Shown here: positions 16,249 to 24,539 of the stretch, piece after piece
Numbering within the stretch: the first letter of the stretch is position 1
Layout: every line of letters starts with the position of its first letter
Source: an uncultured Pelagibacteraceae bacterium
GTDB taxonomy: Bacteria > Pseudomonadota > Alphaproteobacteria > Pelagibacterales > Pelagibacteraceae
Direction: 5' to 3'
Assembly (NCBI GenBank): GCA_902538915.1
Contig: CACBGZ010000001.1
Coordinates: 117,108-181,107, forward strand
Length of the DNA stretch: 64,000 bases
Notes under the pieces: model-generated
What the model was told of the DNA's origin: nothing
What the model saw: the letters and a program-made list of their open reading frames with translations, nothing else
The model's database searches: none
Translations under genes and position numbers: made by a program

Positions 16249-17303
16249 AATTGATAATTTAAGTTAAGGGCTGCTCCAACTGCTGGTATCTGTTTTTTTG
16301 AACCAAGATCAGAAATTAATTTGTCATAACGACCACCATTACAACAATTTATAATTTTTGACTTTGATTTGATGTCTATTTTAAAAACTATGCCAGTGTA
16401 ATACTCTAATTGTCTACCAAAGGCAGCTGAGAAAACCACATTTAATTTAGATATTTTGTTTTTTGAGATAGGAAAATATTTCTGATCAACAAAAAGATTT
16501 ATTTTATTTTTTTTAAAAAATTTATTCAACTCCTTTGCAGCTTTATTTATTGGACATTTAATTTTCAAAAAATCTTTAATAATTTTCGATGTATTACTTC
16601 CTTTACTTGCTCTTCTAGGATCCTTGATTTTTTTATCAAACCTTTCTAAGATTTCTCTTAGTGTTCTACCCGCAACAATGGATGATTGATCATCCTTTAA
16701 CATTTTTAAATATCGTCTTTTATCAACTTCAACAATAGTTGGATCTACATCAGAATTTGTTTCTAATCTTTTTAATAAATCACTGAAATATTCCTCGCGC
16801 CAAAAATGTCTTGTAAGTCTTAATTTCCATCTCTTTGGTATATCTAATTTAGCTATTAGAAGATTAAAAATCTCTACATTGCCAATAGTTAGAGTACCTG
16901 AAGAGTATTTTAGATTTTTTAGTGATTTTAATGATGTTATTATTATTTCTTTATCGTCATTTTTTTCATCTTTTGATCCTATAATCTCGAAACCAACTTG
17001 ATTTCGAATTATAGAATCCTTTTTATTTTGAGATTTTCTATAAGCCTGTCCACTATAAAATATTTTTTCTTTACCCTTTAAATTGTTCTCTAAATATCTA
17101 AGACAAGAGGCGATGGTAAGGTCAGGTCTCAAACATAATTCATTACCTGTCTGATCTGTAAATGAAAAAATAAATTTTCTAAAACTCTCCCCAGACCTTT
17201 GAACTATATGACTAGTCTCAATAACTGATGGTAGTTCAATATATTTAAATCCTTTAGACTGAACTGATCTAAGAATTTTGTCAGATAAATTTTTTGATTT
17301 CAT
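16245..17303 (-). CDS. hisZ: ATP phosphoribosyltransferase regulatory subunit HisZ
   Basis: HisRS-like paralogue that activates short-form HisG and senses histidine. It has the class II synthetase fold (FTDQTGNELCLRPDLT as motif 2 region; FGRQLEYYTGIVF and CCNGGRYDKLI as His A / motif 3 region) but lacks the anticodon-binding domain. 352 residues. It overlaps hisS upstream by 23 bp and hisG downstream by 4 bp, so hisS-hisZ-hisG are probably one transcript. Confidence 0.9.
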   Translation of the reverse strand: MKSKNLSDKILRSVQSKGFKYIELPSVIETSHIVQRSGESFRKFIFSFTDQTGNELCLRPDLTIASCLRYLENNLKGKEKIFYSGQAYRKSQNKKDSIIRNQVGFEIIGSKDEKNDDKEIIITSLKSLKNLKYSSGTLTIGNVEIFNLLIAKLDIPKRWKLRLTRHFWREEYFSDLLKRLETNSDVDPTIVEVDKRRYLKMLKDDQSSIVAGRTLREILERFDKKIKDPRRASKGSNTSKIIKDFLKIKCPINKAAKELNKFFKKNKINLFVDQKYFPISKNKISKLNVVFSAAFGRQLEYYTGIVFKIDIKSKSKIINCCNGGRYDKLISDLGSKKQIPAVGAALNLNYQL

Positions 17304-18678
17304 TTATTAAGTTTTCTTTTGGAAATGTAATTTGGTTATTCTCTCCTTTAGCTCCGAGTAGATTTTTTAATGTTATTTTATTATCTTTAAATTCATTCTC
17401 GCCGCAGATGACTGCAACTGGGCATTCTCTTTTATTCGCATAAGTAAGTTGCTTACCTAGATTTTTTTTACTATCCAAAAATATTTCAGAGCTTATATTA
17501 TTTTTTCTCAAATCATCTAAAATTTCATAATAATTTTTTAAATATTTTTCATCCATCACACAAATGATAACTGGATTTTGTAAATCAATTTTAACTTGAT
17601 TTAACTGCATCATTGCAAATAGCAATCTATCAACACCAATGCTTACGCCTGTCCCTGGAATGTCTACACCCTTAAATCTTGAAATTAGTTTATTATACTG
17701 TCCACCTGAGCAAATACTTCCAATATCAACATCTTTACCCTTAATATTTTTTGCTTTAAAATTTAGATTAGTCTCAACACAAAACCCATCATAATAATCT
17801 AGACCTCTAACTATCGTAAAATTGGTTTTTACTTGATTAGAGTAATTTCCAAAATTTAAAACTTCAAATAATTCCTCTAATTCCTTGATGCCCTCTTGGG
17901 TGGTAGAATTTTTAAAGTTTTCTTTTAGTTCCCTTAAATCTTTAATCTGTAAAAAATTTAAGATTTTCAAAGCTTGATCATTATTTAAGTTTGCTCCTTT
18001 TGTTATAGCTCCACTTTTATCTTTTCTCTCTTTTTTTAATAATTCTTCAACACCTTTTAAACCAAACCCAGGTTTATCAAGTTTATCTATGGCTCTCATT
18101 ACTTTAGTTTGTTTCTCTTTTTCAATTTTCAAATCTTCAATTAAACCTTGAACAATTTTTCTGTTACTTACATTGATAGTAAACTGATCTTTTTTTAAAC
18201 CACAATCTATTAAAGTATTTGAGATTAGATTACATAACTCAGCATTAGCTTGTGCTGGATTAACATTGCCAACTATATCACAATCTGCTTGAGTAAATTC
18301 TCTGTACCTGGCATTTCCAGATTTTTCATTTCTGAATACATTTTGAATTGCATATCTTTTATAAATTGAAGGAAGTTTTTGATTGTTTTGAGCAACAAAT
18401 CTAGCAAGTGGACTGGACAAATCATACCTCAAGGTAATATTCTTTTCCCCATCATTAAAAGAGAAAACATCAGACATAGGATTGGCGTCATCCTCTGCAA
18501 GAAAGGATCCAATATTTTCACTTATTTCAAACGACGGAGTTTCTAATGGGTCAAACCCATATTTAATAAAATTTTTCTCAATGACCTTTAAGAGTCTCTT
18601 TTTGAGAATTAATTTTCTATTCCATCTATCTTCAAATCCTGAGGGTAATCCAGGAATTAATTTATTTTCTTTATTCAT
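17281..18678 (-). CDS. hisS: Histidyl-tRNA synthetase
   Basis: Class II synthetase. Motif 2 is FRNEKSGNARYREFTQAD, the His A signature is GLDYYDGFCVE, and motif 3 is PGTGVSIGVDRL. Residues from about 385 form the anticodon-binding domain. The frame is open to 18726, but those 16 extra codons lie inside the tRNA-His gene, so ATG 18678 (465 residues, MNKENKLIPGLP) is the start. Only 4 bases separate this ATG from the tRNA-His CCA end, so processing of a joint transcript would leave an almost leaderless hisS message. Confidence 0.95.
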   Translation of the reverse strand: MNKENKLIPGLPSGFEDRWNRKLILKKRLLKVIEKNFIKYGFDPLETPSFEISENIGSFLAEDDANPMSDVFSFNDGEKNITLRYDLSSPLARFVAQNNQKLPSIYKRYAIQNVFRNEKSGNARYREFTQADCDIVGNVNPAQANAELCNLISNTLIDCGLKKDQFTINVSNRKIVQGLIEDLKIEKEKQTKVMRAIDKLDKPGFGLKGVEELLKKERKDKSGAITKGANLNNDQALKILNFLQIKDLRELKENFKNSTTQEGIKELEELFEVLNFGNYSNQVKTNFTIVRGLDYYDGFCVETNLNFKAKNIKGKDVDIGSICSGGQYNKLISRFKGVDIPGTGVSIGVDRLLFAMMQLNQVKIDLQNPVIICVMDEKYLKNYYEILDDLRKNNISSEIFLDSKKNLGKQLTYANKRECPVAVICGENEFKDNKITLKNLLGAKGENNQITFPKENLINEIKKFI

Positions 18679-18682
18679 TTTT

Positions 18683-18756
18683 TGGTACCTTGAGTAGGTT
18701 ACGCTCCTACGACTTCGGATCCACAAACCGACGTGATACTATTTCACCATCAAGGC
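18683..18756 (-). tRNA. tRNA-His (GTG), unusual D and T loops
   Basis: Reads on the minus strand as a 74-nt cloverleaf with encoded CCA (18683-18685). The acceptor stem pairs seven bases (one G-U at 1-72) and the discriminator is A. The D stem is GTGA/TCAC, the anticodon loop TTGTGGA carries GTG, and the T stem GTAGG/CCTAC is perfect. Position -1 is T, not the G usually encoded for tRNA-His. The D loop (AATAGTA) lacks the GG pair and the T loop (AGCGTAA) lacks the near-universal TTCRA. Adjacent hisS supports the identity. Confidence 0.75.
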
Positions 18757-18817
18757 ATATCCTTTTTAGTTTTATCTTATTTTTTTGTTATTTAAAATTA
18801 TAATATAAATGATTATT

Positions 18818-18890
18818 CGCTAGCTTTAGCCAGCGTGGTAATGAGAGTGCGCAACTCTGTTGGTTCCTCTGACAGTTTTTCTAAGAGTAC
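18818..18890. other. Unassigned structured intergenic segment
   Basis: Between the cspA terminator and tRNA-His lies a stretch visibly richer in G/C than its surroundings. It contains three hairpins: 18818-18835 (7-bp stem, 4-nt loop), 18844-18858 (5-bp stem) and 18867-18887 (4-bp stem, long loop). The first pairs fully only on the minus strand, where one pair is G-U; on the plus strand that position is A-C. No tRNA, SRP RNA, RNase P or tmRNA signature was recognised. A short plus frame from 18841 (19 codons) is not convincing. It may be a small RNA or a leader of the tRNA-His/hisS transcript. Confidence 0.35.
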
Positions 18891-18976
18891 CTTTGTTTAG
18901 TAAATAGTTATTTTTATATTTATTAATCATTGAGAGCTATTTAAACAAAAAATTAAATTATTCAAGCCATAAAAAT

Positions 18977-19018
18977 AAAAAGGACGAAAATCTATATAAT
19001 AGATAAATCGCCCTTTTT
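18977..19018 (-). terminator. Intrinsic terminator after cspA
   Basis: Imperfect inverted repeat: AAAAAGG.CGA...TCTA pairs with TAGA...TCG.CCTTTTT around a TATAA-type loop. On the minus strand this is a hairpin followed by a U run, 13 bp after the cspA stop. The outer A/T arms would also allow function on the other strand. Confidence 0.65.
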
Positions 19019-19030
19019 AATTTTTCAAAA

Positions 19031-19243
19031 TTAATCTAGTTTTTTTAAATTAACTGCCGATGGTCCTTTTGGTCCATCTTCTAAGGTAAACTCTAATTTA
19101 TCCCCTTCATTTAAAAATCTCATTCCTGCTGCTTTAACCGCACTTGCGTGAACAAACGCGTCCTTTTCTTTATCTTCTCTTTCGATAAATCCAAAGCCTT
19201 TCTTTCCGTTAAACCACTTCACAGTTCCTTTTAATGTACTCAT
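19031..19243 (-). CDS. cspA: Cold shock protein (CspA family)
   Basis: A 70-residue single cold-shock domain that binds single-stranded RNA/DNA and melts mRNA structure. RNP1 is KGFGFIER and RNP2 is DAFVHAS. An AAAGGA motif lies about 12 bp before the ATG in a 75-bp leader up to tRNA-Phe. It has its own terminator downstream, so it is probably expressed alone or with the upstream infA/tRNA-Phe. Confidence 0.96.
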   Translation of the reverse strand: MSTLKGTVKWFNGKKGFGFIEREDKEKDAFVHASAVKAAGMRFLNEGDKLEFTLEDGPKGPSAVNLKKLD

Positions 19244-19318
19244 CTTATTTCTTAGTCCTTTTGTTATTTATTATCAGATGAAAGTAATTTCTTTTCAGAT
19301 TATTTCAAGATGTTTTGA

Positions 19319-19393
19319 TGGTGCCTCGGGAAGGATTCGCACCTCCGACACAAGCCTTTTCAGGGCTCTGCTCTACTCCTGAGCTACCGAGGC
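19319..19393 (-). tRNA. tRNA-Phe (GAA)
   Basis: 75-nt cloverleaf on the minus strand: acceptor GCCTCGG/CCGAGGC, discriminator A and encoded CCA at 19319-19321. D arm AGCTCAGGAGTAGAGC, anticodon loop CTGAAAA with GAA. T stem GGAGG pairs imperfectly with CCTTC around a TGCGAAT loop. It is 5 bp downstream of infA and precedes cspA. Confidence 0.93.
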
Positions 19394-19398
19394 AAATT

Positions 19399-19614
19399 TT
19401 AACCTCTAAAAATTATTCTGCCTTTCGTAAGATCATAAGGCGTCATTTCTACAGTAACATTATCACCTTGTAATACTCTAATTCTATTTTTTCTTAACTT
19501 ACCTGCAGTATGTGCTGTAACAATATGACCATTTTCTAGTTGAACTCTAAACATAGCATTTGGCAGTAAATCAGTTACTTTACCTTTGAATTCAAGTAAG
19601 TCTTGTTTTGACAA
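19399..19614 (-). CDS. infA: Translation initiation factor IF-1
   Basis: 71-residue OB-fold protein that occupies the A site during initiation. Recognisable segments: [37 protein letters not shown] and a C-terminal [10 protein letters not shown], diagnostic for IF-1. Located 2 bp downstream of hisD, the usual alphaproteobacterial murA-hisD-infA order. Confidence 0.97.
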   Translation of the reverse strand: MSKQDLLEFKGKVTDLLPNAMFRVQLENGHIVTAHTAGKLRKNRIRVLQGDNVTVEMTPYDLTKGRIIFRG

Positions 19615-19616
19615 AT

Positions 19617-20900
19617 TTATTTTCTCCTAATTCTTTTTTTTACAGATTGAGCATGAGCTTGCAACCCTTCATAATTTGCAAGAGTTATAACTGATGGTCC
19701 AAGACTTTCAATCCCCTTTTTTGATATATTTATATATGAAATTCTTTTGTAAAATTCGTTTACACTAATTCCACTGGAGTATTTAGCAGAGGAATTCGTA
19801 GGTAAAATATGATTTGATCCTATATTATAATCTGTCATAGCCATCACTGCATATTTACCTAGACAAATAGACCCAGAATTATTTATTTTTGGAATAAAAG
19901 ATTTATAATTTTTAAGATTTAATTCAAGATGTTCTGGAGCTATTTTGTTTATAACATTTATTATTTTTTTATCGGAGTTGATATTCATTAGAATTCCATT
20001 ATTCATTAAACTTTTTCGGGCAATAGACGACCTTGGTATATCTTTTAATTGAATAGAAATTTCTTTTTTAACTTTTTCAATAAGTTTTTTATCTTTGGAG
20101 ATAAGAATACATTGTGCCAAAACATCATGCTCAGCTTGACCTATTAAATCACTAGCAATCCATTCTGGGTTAGAAAATTTATCAGCTACAACTGTGATCT
20201 CAGATGGACCAGCTGTCATTCCCTCAATTCCCACATCTCCAAAAACCTCTTTTTTGGCTGCAGCTACGTATGCGTTTCCTGGTCCGACAATCTTATTTAC
20301 TTTTTTGATTTTACTAGTCCCGTATGCAAGAGCTGCTATAGCTGATGGACCACCTATGGAATATATTTCTTTTATTTTACATTTTTTCGCAGCATACAGA
20401 ACTGCTGGATTTTGTTTGCCTTTATGACCTGGATTTACCATAACTATCCTTTTCACTCCCGCAACCAATGCAGGAATTGCATTCATTAACACACTTGAGG
20501 GGTAAGAAGCAGTTGAGCCGGGTACATAAATAGCTACTGAGTCAATTGGTAAATATCTATACTCAAGCTTATTTTTAAGTTTATCCGTATAAGATATATT
20601 TTTAAATTTTTGAAGAGAATGAAATTTATAAATTCTACTATATGCAAGATCAATTGCCTTTTTTACTTTTTTATCTAATCTTGAGATTGTTTTTGATATT
20701 TTTTTTGAATTAGGGACAATTAAATTATTTTTATTGAATCTTTTTTCGTATTTTAAAACTGCTTTATCACCATTTTTTTTTACATCTCTTATGATTTTTG
20801 TGACAGAAACTACGTTAGATTTTACTTTATTTTTTCTTTTTAAAAGATGTAAATCTAAATATCTATCAAATTTTTTATTTTTACTATTTAAAATCCTCAT
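19617..20900 (-). CDS. hisD: Histidinol dehydrogenase
   Basis: Zinc enzyme that oxidises histidinol to histidine in two NAD steps. Motifs: [45 protein letters not shown], the substrate/Zn region DLIGQAEHD and NHILPT. 427 residues, full length. It overlaps the DUF2948 gene by 4 bp and is apart from hisG/hisZ, which lie 3 kb downstream beyond infA and cspA. Confidence 0.96.
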   Translation of the reverse strand: MRILNSKNKKFDRYLDLHLLKRKNKVKSNVVSVTKIIRDVKKNGDKAVLKYEKRFNKNNLIVPNSKKISKTISRLDKKVKKAIDLAYSRIYKFHSLQKFKNISYTDKLKNKLEYRYLPIDSVAIYVPGSTASYPSSVLMNAIPALVAGVKRIVMVNPGHKGKQNPAVLYAAKKCKIKEIYSIGGPSAIAALAYGTSKIKKVNKIVGPGNAYVAAAKKEVFGDVGIEGMTAGPSEITVVADKFSNPEWIASDLIGQAEHDVLAQCILISKDKKLIEKVKKEISIQLKDIPRSSIARKSLMNNGILMNINSDKKIINVINKIAPEHLELNLKNYKSFIPKINNSGSICLGKYAVMAMTDYNIGSNHILPTNSSAKYSSGISVNEFYKRISYINISKKGIESLGPSVITLANYEGLQAHAQSVKKRIRRK

Positions 20901-21298
20901 AAATTTTTTACTTCATTTTGATCTTCAAGTCTTACTTCAATTGTTTCTGTTGTCAAAACTATGTAGGCATTATTATTAAAAATCAAATTAATTTCATAAT
21001 CATCTTTATTTTTCAAGTAATCAATAGCTATCAATTCTAGAACTAAATTATCATTTTTCTGATTTATATTTTTAGATTTTACCTTATCAACAAAATCAAA
21101 CCTACAAATACTGTTAATTTTTTTATCTTTTTGCCCTTTTTCAATTTTACTTCTTATGATTGATAATAAAAAAACTTTATTAGATGCAAGATATTTTATG
21201 TTAGATACTTTGACTTTTGCACCAGAGCTACAAGCTGAGATCATTTGTAACCCTTCATTATCAGTAGCTATTATCTGGGCTAAATAATTCTTTTCCAT
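20897..21298 (-). CDS. DUF2948 family protein
   Basis: 133-residue protein of unknown function that in alphaproteobacteria is characteristically placed between murA and hisD, as here. No membrane segment or signal; predicted mixed alpha/beta, ending with an acidic stretch (VRLEDQNEV). It overlaps murA by 1 bp and hisD by 4 bp. The family call is from position, length and the C-terminal LxAIDY...EIxLxF pattern; molecular role unknown. Confidence 0.75.
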   Translation of the reverse strand: MEKNYLAQIIATDNEGLQMISACSSGAKVKVSNIKYLASNKVFLLSIIRSKIEKGQKDKKINSICRFDFVDKVKSKNINQKNDNLVLELIAIDYLKNKDDYEINLIFNNNAYIVLTTETIEVRLEDQNEVKNL

Positions 21299-22551
21299 TA
21301 ATTAATTCTTCTTATTTTAGCACCAACCCTTTTTAACTTTTTTTCTATATCTTCGTATCCTCGATCTAAATGATAGATCCTGTTAATGACTGATCTTCCT
21401 TTTGCAGTAAGGGCAGCGAGTATAAGTGAGACCGATGCTCTTAAATCAGTTGCCATTAATTCCGCAGAAGCAAAATTTATATTTCCTTTAATCAAAACTT
21501 TATTACCTTTAGTTTTAATTTGAGCCCCCATTCGATTCAATTCTGCAACATGCATAAATCTATTTTCAAAAATATTTTCCTCAATAAAAGACTGTTTATT
21601 TCCTTTGCATAACAATACCATAATCTGAGCTTGTAAATCTGTTGGGAATCCTGGATAAGGTGCTGTTTTAATATTAATGTTTTTTATTTTTTTATTACCA
21701 ATAACTTTTATCTCTCTCTTTTTAGTGACAATTTTTACTCCAATTTTTTTTAAAATATCTATCTCAGTTTTTATTATTTTTGGAATAATATTCTTAATCT
21801 TTAAATGTCCCTCAGTTATTGCTGCCGCTATTAAATAAGTTCCAGCCTCAATTCTATCAAACATCACAGAATATCTTGCTTGTTTTATATCTTTTACCCC
21901 CACAATCTTAATAGATCTTTTAGCTATCCATTTAATATTACATCCTAATTTTATCAAAAAATTTGTTAAATCTTTAATTTCAGGTTCGATAGCACAATTA
22001 GTTAATACAGTTGTGCCTTTAGCGAGGCAAGATGCAATTATTAAATTTTCTGTAGCACCTACAGATATCTTTGAGAAATGAATATTCGATCCTTTTAATC
22101 CTCTTGGAGCAACAGCATGTACATACCCTTGATCAATTTTATATTCAACACCAAGTTTTGATAGTCCCTTCAAGTGAAGATCTATAGGTCTTGAGCCAAT
22201 TGCACAACCTCCTGGCAATGAAACCTTGGCATTTCCAAATTTTGCTAATAAAGGACCAAGAACCAGTATCCCTGCTCTCATAGTTTTGACCAATTTATAT
22301 GAAGCAAATCTTTTGTTTTGATAAGAATTATCAATCATTAAACTTTTCTTAACAAATTTTACTTTTGAGCCTAAAGACTTTAATAGATTAATCATAGTTT
22401 CTATATCTTTAACTTTTGGTAAGTTTTTTAAATAAATTTTTTTATTAGACAGCAAAGTTGCTGCAAGAACTGGTAAAGATGCATTTTTTGAACCAGATAT
22501 TTTTATTTGGCCTTTAAGTTTATTAATACCAAAAACTTCTAGTTTTTGCAT
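21298..22551 (-). CDS. murA: UDP-N-acetylglucosamine 1-carboxyvinyltransferase
   Basis: First committed step of peptidoglycan synthesis. The catalytic loop SLPGGCAIGSRPIDLH keeps the fosfomycin-target Cys. KISGSKNASLPVLAATLL at the N terminus, TAPYPGFPTDLQAQ and ATDLRASVSLILAAL are standard. 417 residues. Downstream of dcd by 2 bp. Confidence 0.97.
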   Translation of the reverse strand: MQKLEVFGINKLKGQIKISGSKNASLPVLAATLLSNKKIYLKNLPKVKDIETMINLLKSLGSKVKFVKKSLMIDNSYQNKRFASYKLVKTMRAGILVLGPLLAKFGNAKVSLPGGCAIGSRPIDLHLKGLSKLGVEYKIDQGYVHAVAPRGLKGSNIHFSKISVGATENLIIASCLAKGTTVLTNCAIEPEIKDLTNFLIKLGCNIKWIAKRSIKIVGVKDIKQARYSVMFDRIEAGTYLIAAAITEGHLKIKNIIPKIIKTEIDILKKIGVKIVTKKREIKVIGNKKIKNINIKTAPYPGFPTDLQAQIMVLLCKGNKQSFIEENIFENRFMHVAELNRMGAQIKTKGNKVLIKGNINFASAELMATDLRASVSLILAALTAKGRSVINRIYHLDRGYEDIEKKLKRVGAKIRRIN

Positions 22552-22553
22552 AA

Positions 22554-23108
22554 TTAAACTTTGGGCAAAGTTACTCCAGTTTGACCCATGTATTTACCAT
22601 TTCTATCTGCATAAGTCACATCTGGTTTTTCATTACCTTTCAAAAATATGAATTGTGCAACACCCTCATTGGCATAAATTTTGGCTGGCAAAGGAGTTGT
22701 ATTGGAAAATTCTAAAGTTACATAACCCTCCCAACCTGGTTCTAGAGGTGTAACATTAACAATAATGCCACATCTTGCGTACGTAGATTTTCCAAGGCAA
22801 ATTACTAAAATATCATTAGGAATTTTGAATTTTTCTACAGTGCTTGCTAGAACAAATGAATTTGGCGGAATAATACATTCTGAAGCATTCTTTGTAACAA
22901 AGTTTGTAGGTTTAAAATTTTTGGGATCAACAATCTCAGAATTTACATTAGTAAATATTTTAAACTCATCAGATACCCTTGCATCGTACCCAAAAGACGA
23001 CAATCCATAAGAAATACTTTCTCCTCTAACCTGTTTTTCTTCAAAAGGAGATATCATTCCTTTTTCTTTGGACATTTTTCTTATCCATTTATCTGACAAA
23101 ACTGTCAT
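22554..23108 (-). CDS. dcd: dCTP deaminase
   Basis: Converts dCTP to dUTP for thymidylate synthesis. 184 residues, with [14 protein letters not shown] near the N terminus, the active-site [27 protein letters not shown] and EGVAQFIF. Two of these exceed what a chance match could give. The ATG overlaps the preceding 33-codon gene by one base (TAATG), suggesting translational coupling. Confidence 0.95.
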   Translation of the reverse strand: MTVLSDKWIRKMSKEKGMISPFEEKQVRGESISYGLSSFGYDARVSDEFKIFTNVNSEIVDPKNFKPTNFVTKNASECIIPPNSFVLASTVEKFKIPNDILVICLGKSTYARCGIIVNVTPLEPGWEGYVTLEFSNTTPLPAKIYANEGVAQFIFLKGNEKPDVTYADRNGKYMGQTGVTLPKV

Positions 23109-23209
23109 TATTTATTTATTTTTTTTCTTTTTTTTTGAAATAATTTTCTTTTTTTCAAATTTTTTTTAAGAGCCAAACTTAATTTTTCTTTTTTATCTAC
23201 TCTTATCAT
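23108..23209 (-). CDS. 33-residue basic small protein
   Basis: Tiny Lys/Arg-rich frame filling the gap between a 66-codon gene and dcd. Its ATG overlaps the upstream TGA (ATGA at 23206-23209) and its TAA overlaps the dcd ATG (TAATG at 23106-23110). The core [19 protein letters not shown] resembles small alphaproteobacterial proteins of the form ALRxNLxRRKxQxR. Several homopolymer A runs make the frame sensitive to sequencing error, but it is exactly consistent with both overlaps. Function unknown. Confidence 0.6.
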   Translation of the reverse strand: MIRVDKKEKLSLALKKNLKKRKLFQKKRKKINK

Positions 23210-23406
23210 TCTTTATTTGGATTTGTCAGAAAATCTAGTGTGATAGGTTTTGATGCATCTAAGACTTTTGACTTATCTTCCTCTTTTTTTGGGCCTTCCT
23301 TAGCTAGTCTTTTTGCCTTTTTTTCTGCAAGCTTTTTTTGCCGCTTAGCTTGTTTTTCCATCAGCTTTGCACTTTTAGTGGATTTGTAATCGTAATGAAT
23401 GCCCAT
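23206..23406 (-). CDS. 66-residue charged small protein, unknown function
   Basis: Begins MGIHYDYKSTKSAKLMEK, followed by a Lys/Ala-rich coiled-coil-like stretch (about residues 15-50) and a C terminus ending DFLTNPNKE. No membrane segment. It is the first gene of a minus-strand chain (66-codon gene, 33-codon gene, dcd) joined by 1-4 bp overlaps. I do not recognise a family with confidence. Confidence 0.65.
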   Translation of the reverse strand: MGIHYDYKSTKSAKLMEKQAKRQKKLAEKKAKRLAKEGPKKEEDKSKVLDASKPITLDFLTNPNKE

Positions 23407-23460
23407 AAAATTTCCTCAATAAGATATAAATCATAATGGTCAAAAAATTAAGGCAATAAT

Positions 23461-23489
23461 TTGAAAAAAATGCTTTATTATCAATAAAA
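23461..23489 (+). promoter_or_regulatory. Possible sigma-70 promoter for tRNA-Thr
   Basis: TTGAAA at 23461-23466, then 17 bp, then ATAAAA at 23484-23489. This would start transcription about 10 bp before the tRNA, typical for a tRNA gene. The -10 match is weak and A/T richness makes chance matches common. Confidence 0.35.
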
Positions 23490-23506
23490 ATAGATTTGAT
23501 CCTAAT

Positions 23507-23580
23507 GCTCCCATAGTTAAATGGTATAACATGTCCATGGTAAGGATAAATTTCAAGTTCGATTCTTGGTGGGAGCACCA
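23507..23580 (+). tRNA. tRNA-Thr (GGT)
   Basis: 74-nt cloverleaf with encoded CCA (23578-23580). Acceptor GCTCCCA/TGGGAGC, D arm GTTA-AATGGTA-TAAC, anticodon loop ATGGTAA giving GGT, T loop TTCGATT with a weak A/T-rich stem. G1-C72 and C2-G71 agree with threonine identity. The next base after CCA is the stop codon of the convergent VTT gene, so there is no spacer. Confidence 0.9.
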
Positions 23581-24303
23581 CTAATTTTTATAAAGCAACT
23601 TTCTAAGAAAAATTGTAATCAAAACTAAACTTAAAAAAGCAACTATTGGTATGTATATTTCTTGTGAAAAAATTATATCTGTAATTTTTGGAACATCAGA
23701 GTTTTGTTCTATTATTTTTTCTAAACCACTTCCTATCGAAACGGCCAAAAAAATTTGAGGTACAATTCCTATTAAAGATGCGAAAAAAAAATTTTTTACT
23801 TTCACATCAAAAATAGTAGGTAAGATGCAACTAAGTTGCCAAGGTATTCCTCCAATAAATCTATATATTAAAAGGTAATAAAATTCAGATTCTTTAAATT
23901 TAATCTCTAGATTTTGATATCTATTTAAAAATTTTTCTCTAATTAAATCCTTTAAAAAATAGTTTCCAAAAATATACAAAAGTGTTGCACCCACACTCAT
24001 GCCTAATACTACAATTAAAGTACCCAGCCATTTTCCAAAAATAAATCCCCCCAAAAGGGCAACTGGAGACCCAAAACCTAAAAAAGGAAACACCCACAAT
24101 GTTGTGAAAATTAGAAAAATTGTTGATACTAAAAATAAATTGGAATTTTTAAGTTTTAAAAAATACAATCTGTTTTCTTTAATAAAATCATAGGAAATTA
24201 TTTCTTGAACACTAAATTTTGAAAAAAATAATGTAAGAAATATAGTTATTAGAGCTAGGTATGACAAACCTATTATAATTTTAGTTTTATTAGCTTTTTC
24301 CAT
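23581..24303 (-). CDS. VTT-domain (TVP38/TMEM64, DedA-like) membrane protein
   Basis: 240-residue multi-pass inner-membrane protein. Helices at about residues 7-27 and 53-75, then the VTT core with FPFLGFGSPVALLGGFIFG and GTLIVVLGMSVGATLLYIFG, then the conserved YRFIGGIPWQLSCILPTIF, and C-terminal helices near 170-190 and 215-235. The family is linked to lipid scrambling or proton-coupled transport; the substrate here is unknown. It shares a divergent 91-bp region with rpmH. Confidence 0.85.
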   Translation of the reverse strand: MEKANKTKIIIGLSYLALITIFLTLFFSKFSVQEIISYDFIKENRLYFLKLKNSNLFLVSTIFLIFTTLWVFPFLGFGSPVALLGGFIFGKWLGTLIVVLGMSVGATLLYIFGNYFLKDLIREKFLNRYQNLEIKFKESEFYYLLIYRFIGGIPWQLSCILPTIFDVKVKNFFFASLIGIVPQIFLAVSIGSGLEKIIEQNSDVPKITDIIFSQEIYIPIVAFLSLVLITIFLRKLLYKN

Positions 24304-24333
24304 AATGATTTCTTGTATTTATAAATCTTCTAT

Positions 24334-24362
24334 TTGCTATTTATATATTTAATTATTATAAA
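24334..24362 (+). promoter_or_regulatory. Predicted sigma-70 promoter of rpmH-rnpA-yidDC
   Basis: TTGCTA (24334-24339), 17-bp spacer, TATAAA (24357-24362). Places a start near 24369 and a leader of about 26 nt before rpmH. No clear Shine-Dalgarno is seen in that leader. Confidence 0.5.
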
Positions 24363-24394
24363 GAGCGAAATTTAATTTAAAATTAATCACTTTT

Positions 24395-24535
24395 ATGAAA
24401 AGAACATATCAGCCATCAAATATTAAAAGAGCAAGAAAACATGGTTTTAGGTCAAAAATGAAAACTAAGGGTGGCAAGAAGCTTTTATCCAGAAGACGAG
24501 CAAGAGGAAGAAAGTCTTTAACAGTTTCTAGTTAA
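24395..24535 (+). CDS. rpmH: 50S ribosomal protein L34
   Basis: 46-residue, strongly basic protein starting [18 protein letters not shown] and containing [19 protein letters not shown], unmistakably L34. First gene of the conserved rpmH-rnpA-yidD-yidC operon, 4 bp before rnpA. Confidence 0.98.
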   Translation: MKRTYQPSNIKRARKHGFRSKMKTKGGKKLLSRRRARGRKSLTVSS

Positions 24536-24539
24536 TTAA

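Noticed and set aside
18679-18726. N-terminal extension of the hisS frame (16 codons, TTG-type start)
   Set aside because: It lies inside the tRNA-His gene and adds residues not seen in HisRS; ATG 18678 is the sensible start.
18818-18890. tmRNA, tRNA or SRP RNA in the cspA-hisS gap
   Set aside because: A frame containing SLALAS looked tag-like but has no stop there, and no tRNA-like domain or conserved SRP/RNase P core could be found.
18841-18900. 19-codon frame starting MRVRNS, slightly reminiscent of ribosomal protein L36
   Set aside because: Similarity ends after six residues and the zinc-binding Cys/His of L36 are absent.
23375-23581. 68-codon minus-strand frame
   Set aside because: It is the shadow of tRNA-Thr and the spacer upstream; translation across a tRNA is not credible.
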